This document shows, in pieces, positions 21,368 to 29,950 of a stretch of 56,101 nt of DNA; within the stretch, counting starts at the first letter, position 1, and the number at the start of each line of letters is the position of its first letter. Under the pieces are notes generated by a model, which was given only the letters and a program-made list of their open reading frames with translations, did not search any database and was not told the DNA's origin. The position numbers and the translations under genes were made by a program. This DNA comes from an uncultured Christensenella sp. (GTDB lineage: Bacteria; Bacillota; Clostridia; Christensenellales; UBA1242): contig CASGDZ010000005.1 in the NCBI GenBank assembly GCA_949300385.1, positions 1 through 56,101 of the forward strand. The letters run 5' to 3'.

Positions 21368-21531
21368 AATTTCTCCTTATATATTTTGGTTTTTAATAGA
21401 TTAATTTTTAGATAATCGCAATATATCCATTAGCGATACCTTTTAATAAAGTAGTTGTACCATATTTCGCGTTCTGGTACGATTAAGTTCTATCCGCCGT
21501 GTGGCAACGAATACGACTTAATTAGCAATAC
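21368..21531 (-). ncRNA. Structured 5' leader of rplM-rpsI (L13-leader-like)
   Basis: The ~164-nt leader can fold into three hairpins: TTAAGT/ACTTAA with an inner GCC-ACAC-GGC (21484-21523), GTACCA/TGGTAC (21457-21480), and ATCGC/GCGAT (21414-21437). The Shine-Dalgarno follows. This matches the position and size of the known autoregulatory L13 leaders of Firmicutes. Membership of that RNA family is inferred from position and structure, not from a covariance-model match. Confidence 0.55.
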
Positions 21532-21537
21532 TTTGAA

Positions 21538-21566
21538 AGTATATAAAAAAACTAAAAAAATGTCAA
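21538..21566 (-). promoter_or_regulatory. Strong promoter of rplM-rpsI
   Basis: Minus strand TTGACA, 17 bp (almost all T), TATACT. Confidence 0.85.
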
Positions 21567-21611
21567 TAGTTTTTTCATAATTTATAAATATTTAGTTGTT
21601 AAACATAAGTT

Positions 21612-22334
21612 TTATTTTTCATATTTAACATCTAATAGATATAAATATTCAGGCTTGACGGTGTATGTTGATTTGTAGGTCGTGAATATAGTATTTTTTA
21701 ATTTAGTCAAATCAATTTTCTTTTCGCCGACTTTTAGCATAGTGCCAACAATGTTTCGTACCATTTTATATAAAAATCCGTTGCCTGTAATGTAAAGATT
21801 AAGGTATATACCTTCGCGCTTTAATTTTGCTTTATAAATTTTTCGTACACTGCTCTCAGTAGAACTACCGCTTGCTCTAAATCCAGAAAAATCATGTTCG
21901 CCGATAAGTAATTTTAAAAATTTTTTCATATCTTTAATATTTATGTTTGGACTAATTTGTAGTGCGTCACGACAAAGTGGCAATTCAATACTTGATACAT
22001 ACATTTTATATAGATATGTTTTTCTTTTAGCAGAAAATCGTGCGTGTATATTTGTTTGTACAACAGACAACACTTTTATATCTTCAGGTAAAATTCCATT
22101 GATAGAATGTAGAAACTTTCTTTCATCTAGTGTTTTCTTAATATCAAAATGGACAGGTTGACAGTAGGCGTTTACTTTGGCATCAGTGCGCCCACTAGCA
22201 ACACATTCTACATTTTCTTTTGTTATGATTTTTATAGCGCTCTCAATTTCTTCTTGTATAGAGTTCGCGCTTTTCTGTCTTTGCCAACCCGAATATTTTT
22301 CTCCGTAGTACGAAATAATCATTAAATATCTCAT
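21612..22334 (-). CDS. truA: tRNA pseudouridine(38-40) synthase
   Basis: Converts U38-U40 in the anticodon arm of tRNAs to pseudouridine. 240 aa: start YLMIISYYGEKYSGWQRQ, catalytic ASGRTDAKVNA motif with the essential Asp near residue 52, ARFSAKRKTYLYKMY, and the C-terminal GNGFLYKMVRNIVGTMLKVG signature. All landmark motifs are intact and the length is normal. It has no Shine-Dalgarno, and a promoter places the transcript start on the ATG. Confidence 0.95.
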   Translation of the reverse strand: MRYLMIISYYGEKYSGWQRQKSANSIQEEIESAIKIITKENVECVASGRTDAKVNAYCQPVHFDIKKTLDERKFLHSINGILPEDIKVLSVVQTNIHARFSAKRKTYLYKMYVSSIELPLCRDALQISPNINIKDMKKFLKLLIGEHDFSGFRASGSSTESSVRKIYKAKLKREGIYLNLYITGNGFLYKMVRNIVGTMLKVGEKKIDLTKLKNTIFTTYKSTYTVKPEYLYLLDVKYEK

Positions 22335-22340
22335 AATACG

Positions 22341-22369
22341 ATAATATCATATTTTTTTCATTTATTCAA
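22341..22369 (-). promoter_or_regulatory. truA promoter, leaderless geometry
   Basis: Minus strand TTGAAT, 17 bp, TATTAT (22346-22341), then 6 nt to the ATG at 22334. Confidence 0.7.
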
Positions 22370-22595
22370 TAAAATATTAAAAATAACATATTAAATACAG
22401 AATTTAAAATTAATAAAATAAAATCGATTTATGATTAACTTAAAATAAAAATTAAAAAATTTTATAAAAGTGACAAAAATATTTATAAAAAGCGTGAAAA
22501 TTTGACAAAATTTAAAGATTTTTTATAAAAAATTAATTTTAAATTTTTATTAACATAACTTAGTATTTAAAATTATTTTTAATTTTTTAAATTAT

Positions 22596-22624
22596 TTGTA
22601 AAAAAAATTTTAATGTGATAATAT
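22596..22624 (+). promoter_or_regulatory. nifJ promoter
   Basis: TTGTAA, 17 bp, TAATAT with an extended TGA. The leader is ~12 nt, containing AGAGGTGA. Confidence 0.65.
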
Positions 22625-22642
22625 TTTATCAGAGGTGAAGAT

Positions 22643-25600
22643 ATGAAAAAAATGACTGTTGATGGAAATTATGTAGCATCTAATATCGCATACATGATGA
22701 ACGATGTTGCAGTAATTTATCCAATAACGCCTAGTAGTCCCATGGCAGAGAATTGCGACCAATTTGCTTGTGAGGATAGGAAAAATATTTTTGGGAATAA
22801 ATTACTTATAACTCAAATGCAGAGCGAGGCAGGTGTAGCAGGGGCAGTGCATGGAAGTTTAATATCTGGTGCAAAAACTACTACATTTACATCAAGTCAA
22901 GGGTTGCTACTTATGATCCCTAATATGTATAAAATTGCGGGAGAAGGTCTTCCCACTGTGTTCTATGTTGCAGCGCGTTCACTAGCAACACATGCTTTAA
23001 GTATATTCTGTGATTATAGCGACATTTATTCTTGCACGAAAACGGGATTCAATATCATAAACTGCTCGTCCGTTCAAGAAGTTAATGACATGGCTATTGC
23101 CTGTGAGATTGCGAGCCAAAGGACGAAAACACCATTTATTTGTTTTTTTGATGGTTTTAGAACAAGTCATGAATTAAGCACCGTTTATGTTAGCGAATTA
23201 GAAGATTTAAAAAAGGTTGTTGATTTTAGCGACATAAAAGAATTTAAACAAAATGCTATAAACAATCATGCTCCATATTCGGCAGGGACTAACCAAAATC
23301 CCGATGTATTTATGCAAAATAGGGTGCTAGCATTATCTAGATATAAAAATGTCATTAATGAAGTAAAAAACGCCTTTAAAATACAAAGCGAAATAACCTC
23401 GCGCGAGTATGATACAATCGAATTTTTTGGCGATAACAATGCAAAAGATGTTGTGGTGGCGATAGGTTCGTGTGCAGATGTGCTTAAATTGGCAAAAACT
23501 CAGTACAAAGAAAAAGTTGGTATTGTAAAGGTTAGATTATTAAAACCTTTTGATGAAGAAAATTTTATAAACAAATTGCCTAAAGGTGTTAAAAATATCA
23601 CGATTTTAGAGCGCAATTTAGATGTAAATGGTAGTGATACTTTAACAAGCATAGTTTGTACAGCACTTCAAAAGCATGGAATAAATGTAAAAATATATTC
23701 TGGTTGCTATGGATTGGGTGGTAAAGAATTTACTCCCAATATGGCAATCGCGGTATTTGATAACATGCGCGGTAGAGAAAAAGAATTTTTCACATTAGGT
23801 GTATACGACGATGTAAATCAAACTAGCCTTGAAATCAAAGATGTATTTAAAGACAATATCAGTGATTTTAGCATGCGAGTATATGGCTTTGGTAGTGATG
23901 GAAGCGTTAGTTCGGTTAAAAATACTATTAAAATTTTAGGTGATGAAACGACGAGTTATATGCAAGGATATTTTGATTATGACTCGAAGAAATCTGGTAG
24001 TCTAACAATAAGTCATTTGCGATCTAGTTTCTTACCAATAAACGCGCCTTTTAATCCTAGAGAAGTAGATTTGTGTATGTGCAACAATGTTGGATTTATT
24101 GAGAAATATGATTTAACAGAATGTATAAAACAAAATGGAATTTTCCTTATCAATTCACATTATGACATTGAGACACTGGACAAAAAAATGCCAGATAAGA
24201 TGAAGCATGACATTATTGATAAAAATTTGAAAGTGTACACAATAGATGCAAACAAAATTGCGCGTGAACATAATTTAGGCGTTAAAATTAACACTATTAT
24301 GCAAACAGCATTATTTTTGATAAGTGATTTATTGCCATTTGATGTCGCGTTAAAAAATATAGAAGATAGCATTATAAAGACCTATTCAAAAAAAGGTCAA
24401 AAAATAGTTGACGCAAACCTTAAAGCAATAAAAAATGTTGAAGGAGAAGTTTCATTAGTAGACAATAATTCATTCCATTTTACAAACGCATTGTCATGCC
24501 GTGTTTTACAAAGCGAATATTACGAAAACATTATAGTTCCTACTAGTACCCAGCAGGGAGATGAAATTCCAGTAAGTAGATTTGATGAGTCGGGACATAT
24601 GCCAACCGATACATCGAAATTTGAGAAACGCGCATTAGCAACACAAATGCCAAATTGGATAAGTGAGAAATGTATTCAATGCGGAAGGTGTACTTTGATG
24701 TGCCCGCATGCTGCTATTAGGCCAGTGATATTTGATAGTAAGAAAAAAGTTCCAAAGACCTTTACAAGTAAAAAAGCATATATATGTGAAGGGAATTATC
24801 GTATGCAAGTCGACACACTCGACTGCACAGGTTGTGGAGTGTGTAGTGAAGTTTGCCCGGTAAAAGCACTTATAATGACGGACAGCGAGAAAATAAGGGA
24901 CAAAGAAGTTGCAAATGAAGAATTTATGCTTACTCTTCCAACGATAACTCCGTTTGCTCCAAATACTGTTAAAGGTGTACAATTCAAAAAACCATATTTT
25001 GAATTTAGTGGAGCATGCGCAGGTTGCGGAGAAACACCATACATAAAACTTGCCACTCAACTCTTTGGCGATAGAATGTTAATTGCTAACGCTACTGGTT
25101 GCTCGTCCATTTATGGGGGAACTTATCCTACTTGTCCGTATGCAAAAGATAAGCAAGGATTTGGTCCTAGTTGGGCAAATTCACTCTTTGAAGATAATGC
25201 AGAATTTGGATATGGAATTGCCATTGCAAGACGAAATGAACGCAAAAATTTCATAGAAAATTTAAAAAACATGCATTTTTCTAAGAAAATTAACGATTTT
25301 ATTACAGAATTTTTAAAAAATACAGAAAATCATGAATTTAATAAAAGACTTATTTTAGCGTTAAAAGACTATAAGCGCGGTCATGCAATTAAGGGCGACG
25401 ACAAATACATATTTGATAATTTGAATTTGATTACAAGCCCTAGCATTTGGATAATCGGTGGAGATGGTTGGGCATACGACATAGGATTTGGCGGATTGGA
25501 TCATGTGGTTGCTAGTGGTGAGAATGTAAACATTTTAATTCTTGATAGCGAAGTTTATTCAAACACTGGCGGGCAGACTAGCAAATCAACGCCACGCGGT

Positions 25601-26095
25601 GCTACGGCGAAATTTAATATGCTTGGCAAAGAGAATAAGAAAAAAGATTTAGCAAGTATGTATATGACATACAAAGATGTCTATGTAGCAACGGTTGCCA
25701 TGGGTGCTAACCCTGATCAGTGCGTATCTGCTTTTGTTGAGGCTGAGAATTATCCGGGTCCAAGTGTGATTATCGCATATGCGCCATGTATTAACCATGG
25801 ATACGACATGCGATATAGTGAGCAACATTCGTTCGACTCTGTTAAGAGCGGATACAATACGCTATTTAGATATAATCCAACAGCAAAAGAAAAAATGCAT
25901 GTAGATAGTTATGAGCCAACTATGAACTATAGAGACTATGTTGAAACGGAAAATAGATTTTCGATTTTATCTAAGGTTAATAGCAAAAACAAGAACAAAT
26001 TACTAAAATTAAGTGAACAGGACGCAAAGGCAAGGCGAACGGCATATCTTAATCAACAAAAATTATCTAAAGAAACAAATCAAGAGAATAAATAA
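22643..26095 (+). CDS. nifJ: Pyruvate:ferredoxin (flavodoxin) oxidoreductase
   Basis: Oxidises pyruvate with CoA to acetyl-CoA and CO2 and reduces ferredoxin, the central anaerobic step. It is the homodimeric single-chain form at 1150 aa. Domain I starts VDGNYVASNIAYMMNDVAVIYPITPSSPMAE. The domain V ferredoxin part has CIQCGRCTLMCPHA (from about Cys677) and CTGCGVCSEVCPVKA (from about Cys728). The proximal-cluster and TPP domain has CAGCGETP (about 792) and the TPP motif GGDGWAYDIGFGG with LDSEVYSNTGGQ. All cluster cysteines are present. AGAGGTGA lies upstream and a terminator downstream; it is monocistronic. Confidence 0.97.
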   Translation: MKKMTVDGNYVASNIAYMMNDVAVIYPITPSSPMAENCDQFACEDRKNIFGNKLLITQMQSEAGVAGAVHGSLISGAKTTTFTSSQGLLLMIPNMYKIAGEGLPTVFYVAARSLATHALSIFCDYSDIYSCTKTGFNIINCSSVQEVNDMAIACEIASQRTKTPFICFFDGFRTSHELSTVYVSELEDLKKVVDFSDIKEFKQNAINNHAPYSAGTNQNPDVFMQNRVLALSRYKNVINEVKNAFKIQSEITSREYDTIEFFGDNNAKDVVVAIGSCADVLKLAKTQYKEKVGIVKVRLLKPFDEENFINKLPKGVKNITILERNLDVNGSDTLTSIVCTALQKHGINVKIYSGCYGLGGKEFTPNMAIAVFDNMRGREKEFFTLGVYDDVNQTSLEIKDVFKDNISDFSMRVYGFGSDGSVSSVKNTIKILGDETTSYMQGYFDYDSKKSGSLTISHLRSSFLPINAPFNPREVDLCMCNNVGFIEKYDLTECIKQNGIFLINSHYDIETLDKKMPDKMKHDIIDKNLKVYTIDANKIAREHNLGVKINTIMQTALFLISDLLPFDVALKNIEDSIIKTYSKKGQKIVDANLKAIKNVEGEVSLVDNNSFHFTNALSCRVLQSEYYENIIVPTSTQQGDEIPVSRFDESGHMPTDTSKFEKRALATQMPNWISEKCIQCGRCTLMCPHAAIRPVIFDSKKKVPKTFTSKKAYICEGNYRMQVDTLDCTGCGVCSEVCPVKALIMTDSEKIRDKEVANEEFMLTLPTITPFAPNTVKGVQFKKPYFEFSGACAGCGETPYIKLATQLFGDRMLIANATGCSSIYGGTYPTCPYAKDKQGFGPSWANSLFEDNAEFGYGIAIARRNERKNFIENLKNMHFSKKINDFITEFLKNTENHEFNKRLILALKDYKRGHAIKGDDKYIFDNLNLITSPSIWIIGGDGWAYDIGFGGLDHVVASGENVNILILDSEVYSNTGGQTSKSTPRGATAKFNMLGKENKKKDLASMYMTYKDVYVATVAMGANPDQCVSAFVEAENYPGPSVIIAYAPCINHGYDMRYSEQHSFDSVKSGYNTLFRYNPTAKEKMHVDSYEPTMNYRDYVETENRFSILSKVNSKNKNKLLKLSEQDAKARRTAYLNQQKLSKETNQENK

Positions 26096-26136
26096 TCATT
26101 GTTAAGATTAAGGACATAACAATTTTAATATAAATA

Positions 26137-26165
26137 AAACTACGGCAATTTTGTCGTAGTTTTTT
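26137..26165 (+). terminator. nifJ terminator
   Basis: Hairpin AAACTACGGCA/TGTCGTAGTTT (one G-U pair), then T run. Confidence 0.9.
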
Positions 26166-26173
26166 CAAAATGT

Positions 26174-26202
26174 TTGGAAAATAAAATTAAATTTGCTATA
26201 AT
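26174..26202 (+). promoter_or_regulatory. tex promoter
   Basis: TTGGAA, 17 bp, TATAAT. The ~52-nt leader has AAGGAG. An ATG-TGA pair occurs 5 nt after the -10 and is probably chance. Confidence 0.65.
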
Positions 26203-26260
26203 AATTTATGTGATTAAATTTACAAGATTTAATTAAAAATAAGGAGAAAAATTTAAATTT

Positions 26261-28414
26261 ATGGAATTACAAAAGCAATTAGCATACGAGTTTAATTTAA
26301 AAGAAATATATGCAGAAAACATTATCAATTTAATAGATGAAGGAAATACAATACCATTTATCGCGCGTTATAGAAAGGAAATGCATGGCGCATGCGATGA
26401 CCAAGTTTTGCGTGATTTTGCCGATAGATTGAATTATCTTAGAAATTTAAATAAAGAAAAAGAAAAAGTTGAGAAAGTAATTCGCGAACAAGAGAAGTGG
26501 ACGGATGAAATTGCAAAGGCGTTAGAAGACGCACTTACATTAACCGAAGTGGAGGATATATACAGACCATATAAACCTAAGAGAAAGACGCGTGCGACCG
26601 TCGCTATAGCAAAGGGATTAGAACCACTTGCAGACATCATTCAAGCGCAAGATATAAAAGAACCAGTAGAAGAGATTGCAAAGGCATATGTCGATGAAGA
26701 AAAGGGCGTAATGGATGTAGATGAAGCGATTGCAGGAGCAAAAGATATAATCGCTGAAAGAATAAGCGATGACGCGAATTTAAGAAAAACACTTCGTGAG
26801 ATTATAGCAAAAAAGGCAAACATTGTAGCCGCTTGGGATGAAGAAGCGGACGAGAAAAAGACTTATGAAAACTATAAAGATTTCAAAGGCGAAGTAGCGA
26901 AAATACCTTCTCATAGAATTTTGGCATTAAATCGTGGCGAGAAAGAAAAGTGCTTAAAAGTAGACATTGAAATTAATCCAAAATTGACAATTAGCGAGAT
27001 CGAAAAAGTATACAAAAAAGAAAATGAATTTATTGATCAAATAATTTTAGATACTATTTTAGATAGTTATGATAGATTGCTATTCCCATCATTAGAGCGT
27101 GAGTGTAGGTCAAGCCTAACAGACCGAGCAGATGAGCAAGCGATTAAGATGTTTGAAGTAAATTTAAAACCACTTCTAATGCAGGCACCTTTAAAGAACA
27201 ATGTAATCATGGGTTATGACCCTGGATATTATAATGGTTGTAAAATTGCGGTTATTGACACCAAAGGCGATGTGCTTGATACGGCGGTTGTATACCCAAC
27301 TCCTCCACAAAATAAAGTGGAAGAAGCAAAGAAAAAACTTACTGACATGATTGTTAAAAATAAAGTAGATATCATAGCAATCGGTAATGGTACAGCGAGC
27401 AAAGAAAGTGAAATTTTAGTCGCTGACCTTATTAAACAATGTCCTAGAAAAGTAAGTTATGCAATGGTAAATGAAGCGGGAGCGTCTGTATATAGTGCAT
27501 CAAAATTGGCAGCAAAAGAGTTCCCAGACTATGATGTAAATTTGCGTAGCGCAGTTTCAATCGCGCGTAGATTGCAAGACCCATTAGCAGAATTAATAAA
27601 AATTGATGTAAAATCAATCGGTGTAGGTCAATATCAACATGATATGCCACAAAATAGATTGACTGAAGTTTTAAATGGCACTGTGGAAGACTGCGTAAAT
27701 AGCGTTGGTGTGGACCTTAATACTGCATCAGTGAGTCTTCTTAGTTATGTATCTGGAATATCGGGTAGCCTTGCTGAAAATATAGTTGATTATCGTTCAC
27801 AAGTAAAACACATTGATTCGCGAGATGAACTATTAAATGTTAAGAAAATGGGTCCAAAGGCATATGAACAATGTGCTGGTTTCTTGCGTATAACGGACGG
27901 AAAAAATATTTTAGATAATACAGCAGTGCACCCTGAAAGTTATACCGCAGTTGAAAAATTATTAAAATTATTTAACTTAACTGATGAGCAAATCAAATCT
28001 GGCGAATTGACGGTCCTTCCTCAACTTATTCACGAAAAAGGTGAGAGCAAAGTCGCTGAAGAAATAGGAGTAGGATTGCCTACTTTAAACGATATAGTCA
28101 GCGAATTATTAAAACCAGGGCGTGATGTGCGTGAAAACATGCCATTACCTGAACTTAGAAGTGATATCCTATCTATGGAAGATTTAAAACCAGATATGGT
28201 ATTGGACGGCACTGTGCGTAATGTTATTGATTTTGGCGCGTTTGTAGATATCGGTGTACACCAAGACGGACTTGTCCATATTTCACAAATCAGTGATAGT
28301 TTTATCTCTCATCCGAGTGATGTTTTAAAAGTTGGTGATAGGGTTAAAGTGAAAGTTTTATCTGTTGATTTAAATAAAAAGAGAATATCATTAACAATGA
28401 AAGGAATTGAATAA
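26261..28414 (+). CDS. tex: Tex-family S1 RNA-binding protein
   Basis: 717 aa. The N-terminal helical domain (ENIINLIDEGNTIPFIARYRKEMHG) is followed by the YqgF/RNase H-like domain (GYDPGYYNGCKIAVIDTKGDVLDTAVVYP), tandem helix-hairpin-helix motifs (LNTASVSLLSYVSGISGSLAENIV; LNVKKMGPKAYEQCAGFLR), and a C-terminal S1 domain (LDGTVRNVIDFGAFVDIGVHQDGLVHISQ). Tex binds nucleic acid and is linked to transcription and toxin-gene expression in other bacteria; the exact role here is unknown. The start has AAGGAG. It has its own promoter and terminator. Confidence 0.95.
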   Translation: MELQKQLAYEFNLKEIYAENIINLIDEGNTIPFIARYRKEMHGACDDQVLRDFADRLNYLRNLNKEKEKVEKVIREQEKWTDEIAKALEDALTLTEVEDIYRPYKPKRKTRATVAIAKGLEPLADIIQAQDIKEPVEEIAKAYVDEEKGVMDVDEAIAGAKDIIAERISDDANLRKTLREIIAKKANIVAAWDEEADEKKTYENYKDFKGEVAKIPSHRILALNRGEKEKCLKVDIEINPKLTISEIEKVYKKENEFIDQIILDTILDSYDRLLFPSLERECRSSLTDRADEQAIKMFEVNLKPLLMQAPLKNNVIMGYDPGYYNGCKIAVIDTKGDVLDTAVVYPTPPQNKVEEAKKKLTDMIVKNKVDIIAIGNGTASKESEILVADLIKQCPRKVSYAMVNEAGASVYSASKLAAKEFPDYDVNLRSAVSIARRLQDPLAELIKIDVKSIGVGQYQHDMPQNRLTEVLNGTVEDCVNSVGVDLNTASVSLLSYVSGISGSLAENIVDYRSQVKHIDSRDELLNVKKMGPKAYEQCAGFLRITDGKNILDNTAVHPESYTAVEKLLKLFNLTDEQIKSGELTVLPQLIHEKGESKVAEEIGVGLPTLNDIVSELLKPGRDVRENMPLPELRSDILSMEDLKPDMVLDGTVRNVIDFGAFVDIGVHQDGLVHISQISDSFISHPSDVLKVGDRVKVKVLSVDLNKKRISLTMKGIE

Positions 28415-28423
28415 TAATAGGGT

Positions 28424-28450
28424 AAAAACTCGCTATTTTGCGAGTTTTTT
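28424..28450 (+). terminator. tex terminator
   Basis: 10-bp hairpin AAAAACTCGC/GCGAGTTTTT, loop TATTTT, T run. Confidence 0.9.
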
Positions 28451-28567
28451 GTTTATTTATTATGTCATAAATATCTATGAGATTATTATATTTAAATCAA
28501 AAAATTATTTTTTATTGCTAAAAATAAAACATTTTGTAAAAAAATATACAATTTTGTACAAATATGT

Positions 28568-28596
28568 TTGACATATACTATTTTTTATGGTAATTT
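28568..28596 (+). promoter_or_regulatory. Promoter of the Spo0A-C-like gene
   Basis: TTGACA, 17 bp, TAATTT with an extended TGG before the -10. Confidence 0.6.
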
Positions 28597-28637
28597 TAAT
28601 CTCATATTCGCTTTTTTAACGATTTAAAAGGATAAAT

Positions 28638-29003
28638 ATGGGGTTAAAGAGAGAACATTGTTCGAAATTAGTTTGTACAAACTATTATGTTAGAAAACGC
28701 ATTAAAGATTTAGGTATTTCAAATGATTATATTGCTTATTATTATTTAGTAGATATATTGGATTTTTTAATGAATGAAGGGAGAAGAGTCCATTCCTTTT
28801 CAAAAGAGATATACCCAAAACTTGCTAAGAAATACAACAAAAATGATTGCACAGTAGAGCGTGATATAAGGAATGTGATTAATATCTTTTGGAACGATAA
28901 AATGCGTATAAAATTAAATCCTTATTGGGACGCGAACACTCGTCCAAGTTGTTGCAAATTTATCTATTTAATAAAAAATTATTTACTGAGTGAAATCGCA
29001 TAG
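28638..29003 (+). CDS. Stand-alone Spo0A C-terminal (sigma-A effector) DNA-binding domain protein
   Basis: 121 aa. Residues ~20-105 match the Spo0A effector domain: DLGISNDYIAYYYLVDILDFL resembles the LGVPAHIKGYLYLREAI helix, and the recognition part YPKLAKKYNKNDCTVERDIR resembles YPxIAKKYxTTxxxVERAIR of Spo0A. The response-regulator receiver domain is absent, so phosphorelay control in the usual way is impossible. AAAAGGA lies 6 nt before the ATG. A Spo0A-box lies 59 bp downstream of its stop codon, before the next gene. It may act as a constitutive or antagonistic 0A-box binder. The domain call is by motif and fairly sure; the function is inferred. Confidence 0.8.
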   Translation: MGLKREHCSKLVCTNYYVRKRIKDLGISNDYIAYYYLVDILDFLMNEGRRVHSFSKEIYPKLAKKYNKNDCTVERDIRNVINIFWNDKMRIKLNPYWDANTRPSCCKFIYLIKNYLLSEIA

Positions 29004-29061
29004 TTTTTTCTACTATTTGATTAACTTAATATCAAAACAAATATACATTATTTATTAAAAA

Positions 29062-29070
29062 TTTGTCGAA
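29062..29070 (+). promoter_or_regulatory. Candidate Spo0A box
   Basis: TTTGTCGAA contains the 0A core TGTCGAA and lies 23 bp before the -35 box of the SipW-type gene, and right after a gene for a Spo0A-C protein. Confidence 0.55.
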
Positions 29071-29093
29071 TTATAGTTTTTTTTAATAATTAT

Positions 29094-29122
29094 TTGACTT
29101 TAATTGATTATATTTATAAACT
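29094..29122 (+). promoter_or_regulatory. Promoter of the SipW-type secreted protein gene
   Basis: TTGACT, 17 bp, TAAACT; the leader is ~10 nt with AGGGGA. Confidence 0.6.
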
Positions 29123-29138
29123 AAGAATAGGGGAAAAT

Positions 29139-29846
29139 ATGACAAGAAAACTTTCAGGACAAACTATAACTATAATAATACTTGCAATATTGTTGCTTTT
29201 TGTTTCTGTATGTGGTGGTGTATACGCGTATTATAGTTATAATTCAAATAAGATTTCTGGTTATATTACTTTAGGCAATTTAAAGATTTCAATGACGGGA
29301 AATTCCGATCCTGAAGGTAGCGGTTCAAGTTATATTTATATGACTAGCGGACTATGTGTTCCAAATCAATCATTAGAGAATAGTCCACTTACAATTTTGA
29401 ATTATTCGAATGTTCCTATATATTTAGTTGTTTTGTATTCAGTCACTGCTGTTAATGTCGATGACCCTTCTATAACAATTGATACAACCGAGCGTGATCA
29501 TGTTTTAGATATTGGTAATAATGATTGGGTTGATTATAAATATTCATACATTATAGAAGATAACGACGAAGAGAGTTTAGATCCTCAAACAAATGTAATT
29601 AGAAGTTTTGTAAATCTTACACCATTTGAATCGACAAGTCAAAATATTGAAGTTATCGGCGAAAACAGACTAAAATTACATAGAGATGTAGGAAATGAAT
29701 TTCAATCAAAGCGTATTAATTTATCGTTCCAAGCATTTGCAATTGCAAGTCAAGGTTTAGATCTCGATAACAAAACAGATGATGAAAAATGTAAAATTAT
29801 AATGGACGCAATATATGACTCTGTGCGTGGTGATTTTGGGGTATAA
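29139..29846 (+). CDS. SipW-dependent-type (TasA/camelysin-like) secreted protein
   Basis: 235 aa. The leader (RKLSGQTITIIILAILLLFVSVCGGVYAYYSYNS) has the long hydrophobic core and GxYAYxS end typical of signal peptides cut by SipW-type signal peptidases. The mature part is beta-rich (GYITLGNLKISMTG, then LTILNYSNVPIYLVVLYSV), as in TasA/CalY fibre proteins, but similarity beyond the leader and first strands is weak. No SipW gene is in the window. AGGGGA lies 6 nt before the chosen ATG; a start 45 nt upstream lacks one and lies inside the promoter. A hairpin terminator begins in the stop codon. Confidence 0.75.
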   Translation: MTRKLSGQTITIIILAILLLFVSVCGGVYAYYSYNSNKISGYITLGNLKISMTGNSDPEGSGSSYIYMTSGLCVPNQSLENSPLTILNYSNVPIYLVVLYSVTAVNVDDPSITIDTTERDHVLDIGNNDWVDYKYSYIIEDNDEESLDPQTNVIRSFVNLTPFESTSQNIEVIGENRLKLHRDVGNEFQSKRINLSFQAFAIASQGLDLDNKTDDEKCKIIMDAIYDSVRGDFGV

Positions 29847-29874
29847 GATAGGGAATGTTCCCTATCTTTTTTTA
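29846..29874 (+). terminator. Terminator of the SipW-type gene
   Basis: 10-bp hairpin AGATAGGGAA/TTCCCTATCT with a 2-nt loop, then T run; the first base is the last base of the stop codon. Confidence 0.9.
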
Positions 29875-29917
29875 TAAAAAGGATATTCACAACCTTAAAT
29901 TAAGGTAGGACAAACTT

Positions 29918-29946
29918 TCATAGTTTCTCAAATTGAAGCATAGATT
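29918..29946 (+). promoter_or_regulatory. Sigma-E-type promoter of spmA-spmB, leaderless geometry
   Basis: TCATAGT, 14 nt, CATAGATT, close to the sporulation sigma-E pattern (KMATATT, 14, CATACAHT). From the CATAGA part there are 6 nt to the ATG at 29951, so the mRNA should start at the start codon. Confidence 0.65.
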
Positions 29947-29950
29947 ACAT

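Larger units (their letters stand above)
22335..22642. other. 308-bp AT-rich divergent region, truA to nifJ
   Basis: Apart from the truA promoter and the nifJ promoter and Shine-Dalgarno, it is A/T runs. One TTGACA at 22502 has no clear -10 box 16-18 bp downstream. No gene is seen. Confidence 0.6.

Noticed and set aside
26203..26213. ATG-TGA minimal ORF right after the tex -10 box
   Set aside because: No supporting structure downstream; tex has a normal Shine-Dalgarno, so it is probably chance.
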